From Telopea speciosissima (lineage: Eukaryota > Streptophyta > Magnoliopsida > Proteales > Proteaceae), in NCBI RefSeq assembly GCF_018873765.1, contig NC_057926.1:54511378-54575377 (forward strand): DNA of 64,000 bases, given 5' to 3'. Positions 34,079 to 46,345 of the stretch are shown in pieces. A program made the position numbers and the translations under genes. How positions within the stretch are numbered: position 1 is the stretch's first letter; each line of letters opens with the position of its first letter. Under the pieces are notes generated by a model. The model ran no database searches. It saw only the letters and a program-made list of their open reading frames with translations, and had not been told where the DNA came from.

Positions 34079-36085
34079 AATTTATCCCTTCATTTGGTGG
34101 CCACCAGATGTCATTGAAAGAAGTACACAAACAACAAGAGTGTGTACTGCTGATATTATTGTGCCAAAAAAAAAAACAGCAGGACCATTAAAATGAGAGC
34201 TAGGAAAACAAAATCAGATTTACTAAAATTAAAAGCCGAAATAATGTATAATTTTGAACGGTAAAAGAAACTTTAAAAAATTATTCTTTTCTTTTCTGGT
34301 CGCAAGAAACTCAAATTTCTTACAGCATGTTGGGTGGAAGCCAAAAAATACATATATATGGAATATCATATGAATCTATTGTCTTTTTAGCCACACACAG
34401 ATTTTTGAGAATTATAGTTGCATGAGGTTACACAAATAATATTTTCAAGTTTCAGTCTATCAAGGATCATACTTTTCATTAAACGTCAGTCACCGCCTAA
34501 ACCGAAGCTCTTTTGAGCCTTTCACTATTAACAGTCAACTTGACAGCAGTCACTCCTTCCCAACGGTGCCCCATCCAAACACGTTTTGAGGTTACCCCTA
34601 AGTTTTCTGGGTTGAACCTGTTTAGGTAAATCTGTCTCAGCACCCCACCATTGGCCATCCTTATTCTCTAAATCAATAACCTCTTGTAGTCAATCAAAAT
34701 CAAGAAAACTGACACGATCTATATCTTATAATCTGCAACACATTTAACAGATGATTAACCTTTATTGATCATCGTACAAAAAATAATATTCTATCAAGCA
34801 GAGGGATAGGGTTCCTTTAAGGCTCTTTCTGGTGGATTATTTTTTTCTCTGGATACACTTTTTAGTAGACCAAAATAAAGGGGGCCATATGGAATCAGTC
34901 CGCAAGATAATTTAGTTCAGCTTGCTTTCCTACTGACTATGGAAAATTCAGACCTCAGATTGTCCTTCTCAGTTAAATTTCCAGAATAAGAATCCATAAC
35001 AAAGGTAATCTTTTAAAAGAAAAAAAAAAAAAGATGAAGCTCATCATGCGACTTTCTTCCTCCCACCAATCAATGATTCTAGAGCACTCAGATTCTTCCA
35101 GATTGTACTTGACAATTTCGCAAGCAAAAACCCATAACCCTTTTCTCGGGATTGCCTAGACAAATAGACCCAACTCATCAAATCATTCCAAAGTGGCATT
35201 TTGACGAACACTTCATCAGCGGTGACATTAGTACTATCAGAGGAGGCCCAATTGGGGATCGTCACCAACGACAAAGTTCTTGTTCTTCTAATCGTTCTTG
35301 TTTCTATCGTAATTGTTCTTATATTTCGTCAGCTAATCTATCGTTCACTCATCGATTTCACACAAAATAGTATAATAATATGCAATTGACTCACAAGTGC
35401 AATTCTATATTCAAAAGAAACCAAGAAGCAATTATGTGGATAAGTGAACCTTTCGGACATGGATCAACAAGAGAGAGAGAGAGAGAGAACCTGCTGAAGC
35501 CTCAAAGGGACGCTGATGAGTGCTGCGGGCCTGCGGCTGCTGCGGCTGCTGTTCATATGGATACTGTCTACAAATAAGAAATGGGTTGGTCGAAGCGCCA
35601 CGAATAAAAAGCCTCAACGAAGATACGAGATGCGCATCCTGCACGAATCTTCCTGGGCCGTTGTGTCCGCATATTCGCTTTGTCCTAGATTTTTTCGTGC
35701 CTACCATCCCAATAGAGAACAATTTGGATCTCCTCCAGCTGTGGCGGGAGCTGGAGGGTCCAGCCTAGCAAAAACATCCAAAAATAAAGGTGGTTTTGGT
35801 CATTTCACAAGTGATCCTATGTAATTGAGAATGGATCATCTACATGTACAAGCAAATGAACGTACATTTGAGAGGTAATCACTTGTCCTTTCTGTTTCCA
35901 TCAATACCCCTCTTCCCTTTGTAAATGGTAAAAATGTGACAGGTGGTTACCTCTCACACGTACGTGCAGAGGAACTGGGCTTTCCCAATTCCAAAATCTC
36001 AATCCATGTCTTATTTGTAATTCTACTTTTAAGCCACATGTTTCATGCTTTGATTGTTTTTTTTTATATTTTAGGTGGAGGGGGG
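34079..36085. other. Upstream region of the membrane-protein gene
   Basis: No other protein gene recognised. The minus-strand stretch around 35,470-35,560 is GC-rich and contains a CAG|GTTCTCTCTCT-type junction next to a GA/CT run (35,470-35,490). It could be an untranslated first exon for the gene whose ATG is at 34,078. This is a suggestion only. Confidence 0.3.
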
Positions 36086-36088
36086 GGG

Positions 36089-36317
36089 GGATTTTAATCC
36101 TCTCCAATTCCTTAAATTATGCAGTGCTGCAGTTTGGGGTAGAGATTTTGACACATGGCAACTCGGACATCCAACGGTCCGAACTCATTGACTTTCATTT
36201 TTTGTCTTTTTTTTTTTTTTTTTATGTTCAGCTCAGCACCGTTGGATGTCGAGCTACCACATGTCGACATCTCCATCCCGAATTGCCGCACTGCAGAATT
36301 GGAGAGGATTATTTTCC
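36089..36317. mobile_element. MITE with CCTCTCCAATTC terminal repeats, copy 1
   Basis: The left end GGATTTTAATCCTCTCCAATTCC and right end GAATTGGAGAGGATTATTTTCC (about 36,296-36,317) are inverted copies. Inside, CGGACATCCAACGGTCCGA and CCGTTGGATGTCGAG also pair, as do GCAGTGCTGCAG-type sequences. A T-run of about 18 lies in the loop (36,206-36,223). A relative is at 38,753-38,918. Confidence 0.75.
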
Positions 36318-36319
36318 AT

Positions 36320-37540
36320 GGTGGGGGAGGAGGCCAACTCAAGTTCAGCGTAAGTACAAGAACCTCTACAAGTCATCCAAATGGAATCCAGAGAAGGAGT
36401 GAATTCCACCTGAATGACTTGCAGGTGTAAGAGAACATACATGAACCTGAGCCGAGCCCAGGGTGGAGGGGTGATCAGTGATCCTAGCCTAGATGAGGAG
36501 CCGAAGGTCTCGAATTTGAAATCTCCTTGGTGGGTTTGGTTCTACAGCATTAGCCTCAAGCCAGCAGCTAGCAGTTGTCCTCACTCCTCATCAAAGAAAC
36601 AACACCATAGAAAAAGCCAGGAAAAACAAAAATCGAACCGTTTTTCATTGTTTAGAAGAATTGAAACAGTCGATTTCAATTCTTATCAAATTTCTTCATT
36701 CTCACAATTGTGGGGAACTTGTGAAATTACAAATCCCCTAGGTTTCAAAATATAAATCAATCTGTGTGGTTATATAACCATTGTTTCAAAAAAAAAAAAA
36801 CAAATCAAATATGAAAAATTGTTGCACCGTCGAATTTCGCTATTTACCAAAATAATAAAAAGATATAGGTGGAACTACTGGGTCTGTTGTTTCTGGACCT
36901 AGTATTTCTTGTGTGCAAAGAATGTTCACGTACGTGAACAACTCACAGCCGTTCAGATAGAATCTATTATGTGGGAATGTTCCCCCTTGTACTTCTTTGG
37001 GTGGACGGATTGTTTTTTATCATAATCTAGGCCTTACTAATTTTCTTTTGAGCTCAGACATTATGGAGCCCCATACTTTGGCCCAAGAGACCATGACACC
37101 TAAGATTGTCCTATACACTTCTGGACCAGTTTCAAGAGTTCTTCAGTGGTTAATGAGGAAATTCCTTCAGCTGATCCTTTAACCCCGGTTGCTTTAAAGT
37201 GGAAAATGGTTAAAAGTATCAAGTCCATCCTTAGAGATTATAAAAGGCTACACTTTTCCTCTTATATTGGAAATTTTGGCTTTGCTCCTCCAGCTCTGTT
37301 GGGATGGTACCCCTTAAGTTGAAGATTGAAGCCAAATCTCGGCGAAGGAATCTTCATTAATTTCTCTGATCCTTATTTGGATGGCTACTCTGAACTCTGA
37401 CGCCACCCCAATAGCTAGCCACGAGCATAATCTGTTGGAACTGCCAATAGTGCGGCCAGCCCTTGCAAGTTTCATGGATCTGAACCATGCTTTAATGTAG
37501 TTAAACACATTCGTTTTGCATTCAAACATAACAAGTACTT
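36320..37540. other. Intergenic, nothing recognised
   Basis: No gene. Short open frames (such as 36,414-36,755) show no recognisable domain or conserved composition. Confidence 0.45.
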
Positions 37541-37544
37541 GGGG

Positions 37545-38085
37545 GTATCAATGGGTCAGGCTGGGCTGGGCTTACACTAGACCCTAGCTCAACCCAAGGA
37601 GCCTAAACCTAAAAGCCTGAATTTAAACCCAAGCCCAATCTAACAGGGTTTTCCAAAGCCCAGATCAGCCCTAATTGACCTTGAATATCTTGATCCATTG
37701 AGTTGTTGTACTAACAAAGCCCTGACTATAATAAAAGGGCATTTTTTGCAAAGAGGCTGTTGAAGATTTGAAACAAGTGTGTTTAACAGGGTCTCGAGAG
37801 AGTCAAATATATGCAGCCTTACTCTTGTTTTCAGGACTTGAATCAGTGACCAAGCGTTCAGGAAGTGAGCAATTGTCCAACGCGCCAAGTACACCTTCTT
37901 GGATCCGACTCCTCTACTTCTGCCTGCCCGGTATTGCCATGCGCCCCACACACAAGCAAGGTGGAAAGGGCCACCTTACCCCCACTCAGGCAAGGCACTC
38001 GAGCAGGGGTAAGGCGGTACATTCTACCTTGCTTGTGTGTGGAGTGCACACGACAATAAGGGCAGGCGGAAGTAGAGTCGAATTT
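37545..38085. mobile_element. Two adjacent MITE-type fragments
   Basis: 37,548-37,680 has the GGGTCAGGCTGGGCTGGGC...AAGCCC composition of decayed hAT-like MITEs. 37,907-38,080 is a clear foldback. GACTCCTCTACTTCTGCCTGCC at the left (37,907) pairs with GGGCAGGCGGAAGTAGAGTC at the right (38,060), and CACACACAAGCAAGGTGG pairs with TACCTTGCTTGTGTGTGG nearer the loop. Confidence 0.6.
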
Positions 38086-38752
38086 ATCTACTTTAATTCC
38101 AGAGACCTACATTTCTTTTCTTTTCTTTTCTTTTTTTCCCTCTCACTGTCTTCTACCTAAAGTTCCCTGATTGAAGGACGTACCTAGAGCGAGTAAAGTT
38201 AAATGAATTCGTTTGTGGACATTGATTTCTCACATTGCAATATTTTTCCTCTTCTGCCATTATGCTTTTCAGTGATGTTTTTTACCCTACATTTTACCTT
38301 TTAGAAACAAACTTTGAAAAACAAAGCCCTTGCTGCCCTTTAGAACAGGTTTTCCGCATCTGATCACAATTGATCTTTCCATGAGACAAGTTTCAGCCAA
38401 GTATCTCTTTGACACGTGGCTGAAAGATAGCAACAATAAAGACCAATATGGGCTGTATAGGTTTGCTGCTGTCTACGTAATTACTCTTAACTGAACTTGG
38501 GCCAGACCCAGTTCGGATTTGGCGCACACCCATGGGGCAGCCGATTGGACTAGGGTGGGTCGGCCACTTAAGGAGTTGGCCTTTCCCCTTTGGGTCTCTT
38601 CCCTCTCCATGTTTCCTATTTAGAATGGGACATTGTGAGGAGGTGGAGACTGATTATATAAAGACATATTCAAGTCACCCCAAAAACCTAATTGCATTCT
38701 TGCACCATTGAGATCTCTCTCATTAAATCTTGTTCACCAAGTCATTACTGTA

Positions 38753-38918
38753 GGATTATTATCCTCTCCAATTCCTAAAGCTCGACAGTGTGGCAATGCT
38801 AGGTGGAGATATCAATACGTGACAGCTTGGACATCCAGTGGCCTGAGCTCATGTGTCAGCACTCCACCTAGCACTGTCATACTGCTGAGCTTTAGGGAAT
38901 TGGAGAGGATAATTTTCC
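38753..38918. mobile_element. MITE with CCTCTCCAATTC terminal repeats, copy 2
   Basis: The left end ATTATCCTCTCCAATTCCTA and right end GGGAATTGGAGAGGATAAT are inverted over roughly 30 bp, including AAAGCTC/GAGCTTT further in. Flanking CATTACTGT and TATTATTGT could be a worn 9-bp duplication. Same family as 36,089-36,317. Confidence 0.75.
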
Positions 38919-39221
38919 TATTATTGTGTATTCTGTGGGATTTCATCTTTTTCCGTGGATTTATGGTGTGGAGTTTTTCTTCGTGGAGAAACTTGACAAG
39001 ATATTCGAAAATCATGAAAGAGATTATTCGAGTTCGTGAAATTTATAATCAAACCCGTATAAGATCCTCTTCTGTTGTGTTCCCATCTCTTTCAGGTAAA
39101 ACCCTAACGGATAATGATTTATTAACAATTACTAACCATCAAATTGTAATAATCCAACTGTGAAGGGTTGAAGGGTGCGGTACATACCATGATATCAACC
39201 ATTCAAAACCTGTCTTGGTGT

Positions 39222-39294
39222 GTGTGTGTGTGTATAAATGGGGTCCATGTGTGTGTGTGTGAGAGAGAGAAAGAGGGAAACAGGGAAAGAGAGA
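39222..39294. repeat. TG and GA microsatellites
   Basis: TG runs at 39,219-39,232 and 39,247-39,262, then a GA-rich run to about 39,294. Confidence 0.85.
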
Positions 39295-39655
39295 GAACTA
39301 CCAGTCTCTTCCACTGTAGTAGACTCGCAACATGAAGTGATGAATAAGTCAGTCTCACATGCAACTCGAAACCCTAGCTCCTTATATATGGATATAGTAC
39401 AAGCAAATGGAAGAAAGAGTGTTTCACCATCAGAAGAAAAATTAAAAATTGAACAGAGAGGGGACGATTGCGGATTTCTGAAGCCATTGCCATTAAACTA
39501 CTTGCTACCACTTTTATCCAAGAAACCCAAAAAAGAAAACAAAGTTTCTGCCACCTAAGAGTACGGGTCAAAGTTCCACCGTTGCCCTCCATTTCCATAA
39601 ACCAAAAAAAAAAAAAAAAAAAAAAAAATTGTTTTGAATATTCCGGGGACAACGG

Positions 39656-39663
39656 CTATAAAT
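39656..39663 (+). promoter_or_regulatory. Candidate TATA box of the CLE gene
   Basis: GGCTATAAATGC lies about 250 bp before the CLE start codon, just after a 25-base A-run (39,604-39,628). It would place the transcript start near 39,690 and give a purine-rich leader of about 220 bases. Confidence 0.45.
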
Positions 39664-39909
39664 GCTGTACCTCCTACTACTCCTCTCAAATCCGAAAAAA
39701 GAAGAAAGGAGGGAAATAGTCAAGACTGTAAGAAAGGTTTCCAAGTTCAAAGATTCAACCAGAGAGAGAGAGAGAGAAGAAGAAGAAAAAGAAACATAAG
39801 AAGGTTCCAAGAATCAAGGAGTCAAGGTCCTTGGTGGGTTTTCTCTTCTTATTCTTCTTATAGAGCTTCAACCTTCTCTGAAAGCTAAACAGTCTTAACA
39901 ACTGGTGCA

Positions 39910-40218
39910 ATGAGTTGGTCTATGGCAGAAGAAGGGAGAAGAAGAAGACAAAGAAGTAGATGCAGTGATGATTCAACTAAGGTTTTCTGTTTTTTAGTCT
40001 TCTTCTTAGTTCTTACTCAGTTAATCTCACTTGCTTCTGCCACTGACAATCATGAAAGAACAATACTATGGTCTAGAAAAGCCAGGTTTCTTGGTTTAGA
40101 TTCACTTCCTGTTTCCTTGAGTCCACCCCCATTGGAGGTCACCAATGGTGACTCTGGTGACTTATATGGAGAAGATAAGAGAAAGGTTCATACGGGTCCA
40201 AATCCTCTTCACAACTAG
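39910..40218 (+). CDS. CLE-family signalling peptide precursor, CLE16/17-like
   Basis: A one-exon frame of 102 residues. After a basic N-terminus (GRRRRQRSR, about residues 9-17) comes a hydrophobic segment at about 25-44 (VFCFLVFFLVLTQLISLASA) that should act as a secretion signal. A variable middle follows. The protein ends exactly with the dodecapeptide RKVHTGPNPLHN, the CLE motif, whose HTGPNPLHN core is that of Arabidopsis CLE16 and CLE17. Mature CLE peptides are cut from the C-terminus, hydroxylated on proline and perceived by leucine-rich-repeat receptor kinases of the CLV1/BAM type. The hydrophobic signal begins unusually late because of the basic leader; an internal Met at residue 5 does not change this. 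Receptor and tissue cannot be told from the sequence. Confidence 0.92.
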   Translation: MSWSMAEEGRRRRQRSRCSDDSTKVFCFLVFFLVLTQLISLASATDNHERTILWSRKARFLGLDSLPVSLSPPPLEVTNGDSGDLYGEDKRKVHTGPNPLHN

Positions 40219-42830
40219 AAGAAGAAGAAGAAAGAAACAGACATAGTAAACAAGGGAAGGAATGCTGCACCATATTTAATGGGTCGGTCTCTTTTGCAGT
40301 CTTCTTCTGTGTTTGCATTAAATGTGAGTTGGTTTTTCTACCCAAAAAAAAAAAAAATGTGAGTTGGTTTTTCTATATTTAATTATTTGTTTCTTCTGTC
40401 GTTGTATTGCAGTGTTTTCACATCTTTTTTTCCCCCTATAAATATGGTTTCCCAGTTTATGATATTCTGTGCCTCTATTTAGTGAATTGCCGATTCAAAA
40501 TCTAAATAAATTGTAACCTTTTTGGATGACAATCTTGGCCCGACCCACCAACACCGAACCTTTTTTTTTTTTTTCTCTTTCTTATATTTCTAAAATGATG
40601 GAGAAGGGCCCAGCTGCCTTGCTTTTTGGAGGATTTATTTGTCCCAAGTTAACTTTTTGGTAGAGCTTTATTTTTAGAATAACCGCCCCGGAAGGGTCCA
40701 AAGCATTGACCCGACCCAATACACTACCACCCTCCATTTACGGTTCATTGTCCATAGTCCATGTGGAGATGCTTAGGATTTTGGGTCCTCCAATTAATCT
40801 TTTCTTTTATTTCTATTGTCAAAATTATTACTTGGACCATAATTTTAAATAATTTTCAAGTGGAAGACCAGGTCACCAGACCCCAATTGATTTGATATGA
40901 TTTTTGGTTCAATTAAGTCATACTAGTTAGGATTAATTAACTACTCTTTTAATGTGTACATGATCTTACCAACTAGTCTATATCAAGTGTACCAAGTAAC
41001 ATATTTTGTTATTGAATTCTCCAAATCAAAATCAATCTCAAGAACCCTAGAAATTGTCCTCAAATCTGAAAACTCAGCGATTGTAGGGTTTTTTGACAAC
41101 TCAGAATCAAATTGGTCATGATCGATTTCTATATGAATTAGTCAGTTCGATCGATCCAATTATGATTCTTGAAACGAAGGTTATAAGATCATCCAGGTTT
41201 AGATAATAACAGTTTACATATTAATTTGATTGACTATTCCTAGCTAGAAGTCATATGCTTGACTTAAATGTATTCATCTTTTTCCAATGAGGATGCTTAT
41301 CCTCGAGGGCCAACAACTTTATTAAGCTCTGGGACAGCCCAATAAATTTTGAGAGAGAGAGAGAGTTATATTAATATAGGTTGGTCTCCTCAATGTTCCT
41401 AATGAAAAAACAATGTTCAATTATTCATGCTCTCTCAAGGTAATCACTTGTTAAGTAACCTATAAAAAATTCATTAGAAACTTTGTCGGTATCAGCTTTT
41501 ATAATTAGATACTTCAAAGCCTAGATATGGAAAACATATTTCTTGTATTAGAAGTTTGATAAGTTCAAAAGATTCTAATATGAATAACATATAAACAATA
41601 AGAAGAGCTCTCATTCTCATAAAAATAATAATAATGAGAAGAAGAACACTCTCATTTTATGGAAAAAGTAGTTTCCCTATGATTTGAATGTTTGTTTGGA
41701 GTCGAATAACTAATTATATCTCTCTCGTAAGGGAGAAAAATCTCTAACAGGCCTATCTGGAAAAGATTCTCTTTGCGGGTCTTAAATATCTATTATATTG
41801 AAGTTCATATGGAACCTAAATTTTATGGACAAGTAGACTCCAATGTCTCTTGCCTACATATAAAGTTTTTCTCTAATCGAAATTTTTCGCGTGTCAAAAT
41901 AGATCTCTAAAAAATCCAAGACCATGAAAAATTACATAATAATGATGAAAGTAACAGTAAATATGCTAATACACGAGAGGATATTTGATTGAGTTAGGTT
42001 ATAAAATTTGACACATGACCAATCGATACTAGTTCTCTAAATATCTAATGATCAGAATTGACATAGCAATCTTTCAAGTGAAAAAAACAAAAAAAAACAA
42101 AAAATTTACTACATCACTTGGATGAACTTTTCCCCACTTCCAATTATGAATTATGTGAGTGTTGTTTGGTAGGGAAGAAACCAATGGGAATGTGATAGAG
42201 CAAGTGAGCAACTACAACATCTCTCTTTTAGGTCAACTTCCATTTAAATGACTTTAATTGTTCTCACCAACCCAACACATCCGTAGTACTTGGAATCTTG
42301 GTTTTTGGGTTGGTCTAATAACAAATCAAAACCAGTTCAATCCAATCGAAACCGAACCCAAATCCAGAGATTAACATCCTTTAAATCTGCTAAGCATATG
42401 GGCCAAAGAGTTTCTTATCACCACGTTTGTCTAAGGACTGCATCTGATTAATTCAGTATTTCGGGGTACCATCGGCAGTCCTCCTGCTATCCGGGTACAT
42501 AGTTCAACATTTACCGTTGGTGTATTTTAAATAATTAATTTTTTTTTTAACAAAAAAGAAAGATATATTTACAGTTTGTCTTTTTTTTAGATATTGTCTT
42601 GTTTACCAAAGAAAGGATACTGTCTTAGATTTTGTCTCTCACAAAACCTGAAAGTTGAATAGACAGCCTTTGTACCTGCATATGCAAAGACCAATTAAGT
42701 CCCACGTTTGTTTGTAGAAGGAAAAACCTTGAGTATAGAAGTGGGAGTTAGATGAATTCGGGACTTATGGTAAGAGGTTTAAGTATTTCATGCCACTTTA
42801 ATGTTGGGGGGAAAGGGTTTGGCCGTTTGG
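40219..42830. other. Intergenic, nothing recognised
   Basis: A+T-rich sequence without a recognisable gene. It has T- or A-runs (40,561-40,574, 42,540-42,548) and a GA run near 41,350-41,364. A hAT-like AACCGA fragment lies at about 42,325-42,375. Confidence 0.5.
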
Positions 42831-42837
42831 AGCTTGG

Positions 42838-43062
42838 TTTGAGTGTATCGGTGTCGTATCGTTCATATCGGGCGATACGTACTGGTTTTGCAAGTGATCG
42901 ATCCCAGTATTGTGTTGATATCGTATTAGTGTCACGGTATGGAGAAGGGGTAAAATGGTAAAAAAATCCATCTTTAAAGGAGAATCAAGGGTGAATTTAT
43001 CCGATACGACCGATCGATGATGATATCGATCCAATATCATATTGATTTGTAGGTTGACCGAT
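42838..43062. repeat. Dispersed repeat rich in GATAC/GTATC phrases
   Basis: Contains repeated TATCG, CGATAC and GATATCGAT phrases on both strands, with TATCGGTGTCGTATCG at the left answered loosely by CGATACGACC / GACCGATACC at the right. It has the form of a decayed inverted-repeat element. Confidence 0.4.
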
Positions 43063-44885
43063 ACCATGCACTAAAACCATGGTTTACAGTCCAATTTTTC
43101 AGTCTTTAAAGTTTTATTTTTTTTTGTTTTTTCAATTGTTGTTGAAGACAACTCAAAAATACCTCAAAGAAGCTCAGAAAGCAAGTGCAATGATTACTAG
43201 ACGAGTTTATGATATTTTTTTTGTATGTTGGCAAAAACAAACTCTTTCTCATCTCTATGTGCAAGTTAATGAAAAAATAAAATAAAACAATGATCAAGTA
43301 TGTGTAAAATAATCACACACAAAAACAAATTGAGGTAATTATAAAAAAGCACACAAATTTTTAACATGAGAAACCATTTTCAATGTGAAAGGAAAAACTA
43401 TGGGATTTATTCTAGGTAAAACTTTTCGCTATAATACGTGTGAGTGTATAGAATCTTCTCATAGCCTGTATTAGAGGGTAACAAACATCAAGAAAGATAA
43501 CCTTTCTTGTTTTTTTGGTAAGAAAAGAATATCTCGTCTTAGATAATAGAAGAACTAGCCAAATAAGGTGGATTTACAATAATACAATACTCTTTTTTTA
43601 ATACCCGATGTGATAAATACTCAAAAAGTAAAAAAAAAAAAAAAGAATAGTACCTTTCCTTCTTCCCTTGATAGAGAGAACATCATCATGCCGCAACCCA
43701 ATACGACGAACACAAGAGAAAGCCCTTCTCCTTCTCTTTTCTCTCCACTCACAACAATGAGAGGAGGATTCTCACACTCCCAAAGAACAATGCAGTTGTG
43801 GTCACAAGGGGGAAAGAGGGATGTGACCATTATTTGTTTCATTTGGGACTCAAAAGTCAAAACTGACTTAGTTGGATTTGAGTTTGGAAAGCAGTCAATA
43901 GGGTTTAAGCTTTTGATGATGTTATACTGTGGACAAAAAGAAAAACTTACGGTGACACCTGAATGTCCTCACTCTTAACACTGAAAGGAGTATCATAAAC
44001 TGGGGTAAATCAGGCACCGCAAGATTTGTTTTTACCCAAAACAGAGTTCATGTAGTAAACTTCCATCCAAAAAAAAGAAAAAGGAGGGGGGAGGGGGTGA
44101 TAATGGATTTTCTGGTCTAGAATGCATCCAGTGGGACCTTGGTCAATATTGAGGTTTTGAGTGAAGTTTCTTGGTGGATAACTTCTGTGAAAAAGTTACA
44201 GGTGGTTCTATATAAGCTGTCTTGAACAGTGTAAGGTTCTAATTCCATGGTACTCTGGAGCTTCAAAAGATGGCTAGTTCTGTTCTTAAGAAAACAAGAT
44301 CAAGAGGTATCCCATGAGATGAATTAAAATATATACACTAAAAATGAGTTGACAAACCAGATTGAAGCTTAATTTCTATAGGCTCAGTTAGTCTCTCATG
44401 ACAAAAGAGGTGACAAGAATCTTGTAATCTAATTGAGGCACTAGAAGGATATGGATAACTTGTAGCTGGGCTAGTATGGACAGCCCCGCAGGGGACTAAA
44501 TGGATACAGGGTTGGCTGGCTTGGAAACTAAGATGGTGCTGTGGTGACAATGTGTCCGAGCTAATGGCCCTGGTCCTGGCCCAGGGCATAGAAAACTAGC
44601 AAAATTCACAGGGGTATGCTGGAGCAACTTTTGATCAAAGGTTTCCTTCCTGCTCAATCATGGCTGAAGACTCATCTTCTGCTACTGTACTTTGGATGTT
44701 GACCTGTAAAAGCACCATTCGCAAGTTTTCTATCTGTAAAATAGAGATATCCATGGGATGCAGAGATAAAAATGTCAAAGTTGAATGATACCCATCTCTG
44801 TTCTTGGATAGTGGAGATCCCCAGTTAGCCATCAATAAAATGATATGTAGCAATTTCAGAAGCTAAATTGAAAGCACATCTGCTA
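43063..44885. other. Intergenic, nothing recognised
   Basis: No gene. Open frames at 43,610-43,978 and 44,338-44,589 show no recognisable domain. Confidence 0.45.
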
Positions 44886-44895
44886 CATGCACGCA

Positions 44896-45371
44896 CTAAG
44901 TAGAGCACCCCAGATCAACCATGCAAGCATAATGTTCTAATCTTGGCTGGATATTGCAGTCATTGGACTGAACCATTTCCTCAAAACAAAAATGACCCTC
45001 TTCCGAACCCTGCATGGCCACAAGAAGAAAGAACCCAAAAGAGGTGATATGATTTGGTTGCACCCCTTCATCAGATGCAGCGCTTTTTAAAAAACACATT
45101 GACATTGAGATTTTTCTTCGACAGCAAACTTGTCAATTTGCTTGGCAGTTTCCAAACACCCCAAGCTAGCACAATCGGAGAGAGCTCCCACAACAGTCAC
45201 TGAATCAAACATGATTCCAGCCAAAACCATTTCATGGAACATGGCAGGAGCCTTGCCCGCAATCAAAGCATTCAAAGCTACTGAGTCCTTCTCACTCATT
45301 GTCTCAATCAGATAATCTGCAGAATACAATTCCCCAACCTTAGAATATATTAGCAGCAATTCAGTCCTCAA
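44896..45371 (-). pseudogene. Pentatricopeptide-repeat (PPR) gene fragment
   Basis: Two minus-strand frames join imperfectly. 45,371-45,087 reads IYSKVGELYSADYLIETMSE then DSVTVVGALSDCASLGCLET, the pattern of plant PLS-type PPR repeats. 45,105-44,896 reads GVQPNHITSFG and FEEMVQSNDCNIQPRLEHYA then CMVDL, typical of the last repeats before the E domain. A frameshift lies near 45,090-45,105, repeats are missing between the two parts, and no start or E/DYW end is present. It is a decayed or retrocopied fragment of an organelle RNA-processing gene. Confidence 0.7.
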
Positions 45372-45524
45372 AATGGAAAAAGATAATGATTTTCATTATA
45401 ATTTACTGAACAATTTCTCTAGCTTAATGGAAAAGATCGTGATTTCATCTAATGTCGACAAGCGTATCTGCAGTTCAAACGATAGCTGAAAATTTAAAAA
45501 CTATTTCCAAATTTTTTCAAAAAC

Positions 45525-45755
45525 CCGAATTTTTCAAGCGTACCGAAATTCTTCATATATCAAACTCAGGCGAATTATGCAACCGAATTTTTTCAAACAT
45601 ACGCGAACTGTTCAATTTCTAAATTATTTTCTAACCGAATCTTGCATTCATATTTTTAAGATGTACGAACTTTCAAACCCATATCCGAACTTTTGGATCG
45701 AATTTTTATTCCACTAGTTGAACACTTGGACGAACTTTTCATCCGAATTTTTTGA
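45525..45755. repeat. Degenerate short-period repeat of the type CCGAATTTTTT
   Basis: About eleven variants of C/ACGAA(T/C)TTTT occur in 230 bp at uneven spacing of roughly 12-30 bases (for example 45,526, 45,581, 45,701, 45,731, 45,742). Single-stranded T-rich blocks alternate with CGAA. It matches no element I know. Confidence 0.5.
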
Positions 45756-45759
45756 ACCC

Positions 45760-46330
45760 TAAAATTTTGAACTACCGATCTCTTTCTCGCTCCCCTGTTT
45801 TGATCTCTTTCCTCTATCTTGCATTCTTCTGCCCTCGCCATTCTTCATCGTGTTGGCTCAAGATTTTGGGCTCGAGAAGAGTACTTCTTTGGGCGACTCA
45901 AAACCTCCGTCCTTAACCCCAAGAGGAGAGAGTCTTCTTCTGTTACTAGAACTTCCACCTCGCTCATCAAAATCTGTTAAATCAGGTGCTTATCGATCGA
46001 GTTTCATAGAGCATTAAGATAGATATATCTAATCCCCGATTTCAGGTCGATTAGATCAGAGTATTGAGAGAGTCTCTTTTACAATATTTTTGGTTTTCCG
46101 CAAGGAAGAAGATGACTCTTCTTGTTCCATATATGCCCTTCCCTTTCTAATCAACTCTTATTACTTGGGCTTTGCTCTATCAGGTAGGCCCAATAGCAAA
46201 CCCAAATTGGGTATAGACTGGTATTAATGGACTGGAATGACTTGTGTTGTAATGACCGAACGTATGGACAAAAAACTATCTCCATGGCTAGAGTTGATGA
46301 TGGTAACTGATTGGCCTGATACAGGGTTGT
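45760..46330. other. Intergenic, leader-like composition
   Basis: CT-rich sequence at 45,776-45,965 followed by AAATCAG|GTGCTTATCG resembles a gene leader with an intron donor, but no coding frame follows. Possibly a promoter remnant. Confidence 0.25.
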
Positions 46331-46345
46331 GTGGAGCAGGTACCG

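Noticed and set aside
35432-35824. Several frames of 80-100 codons near 35,500
   Set aside because: No domain. The region reads better as an untranslated leader or promoter of the gene on the minus strand.
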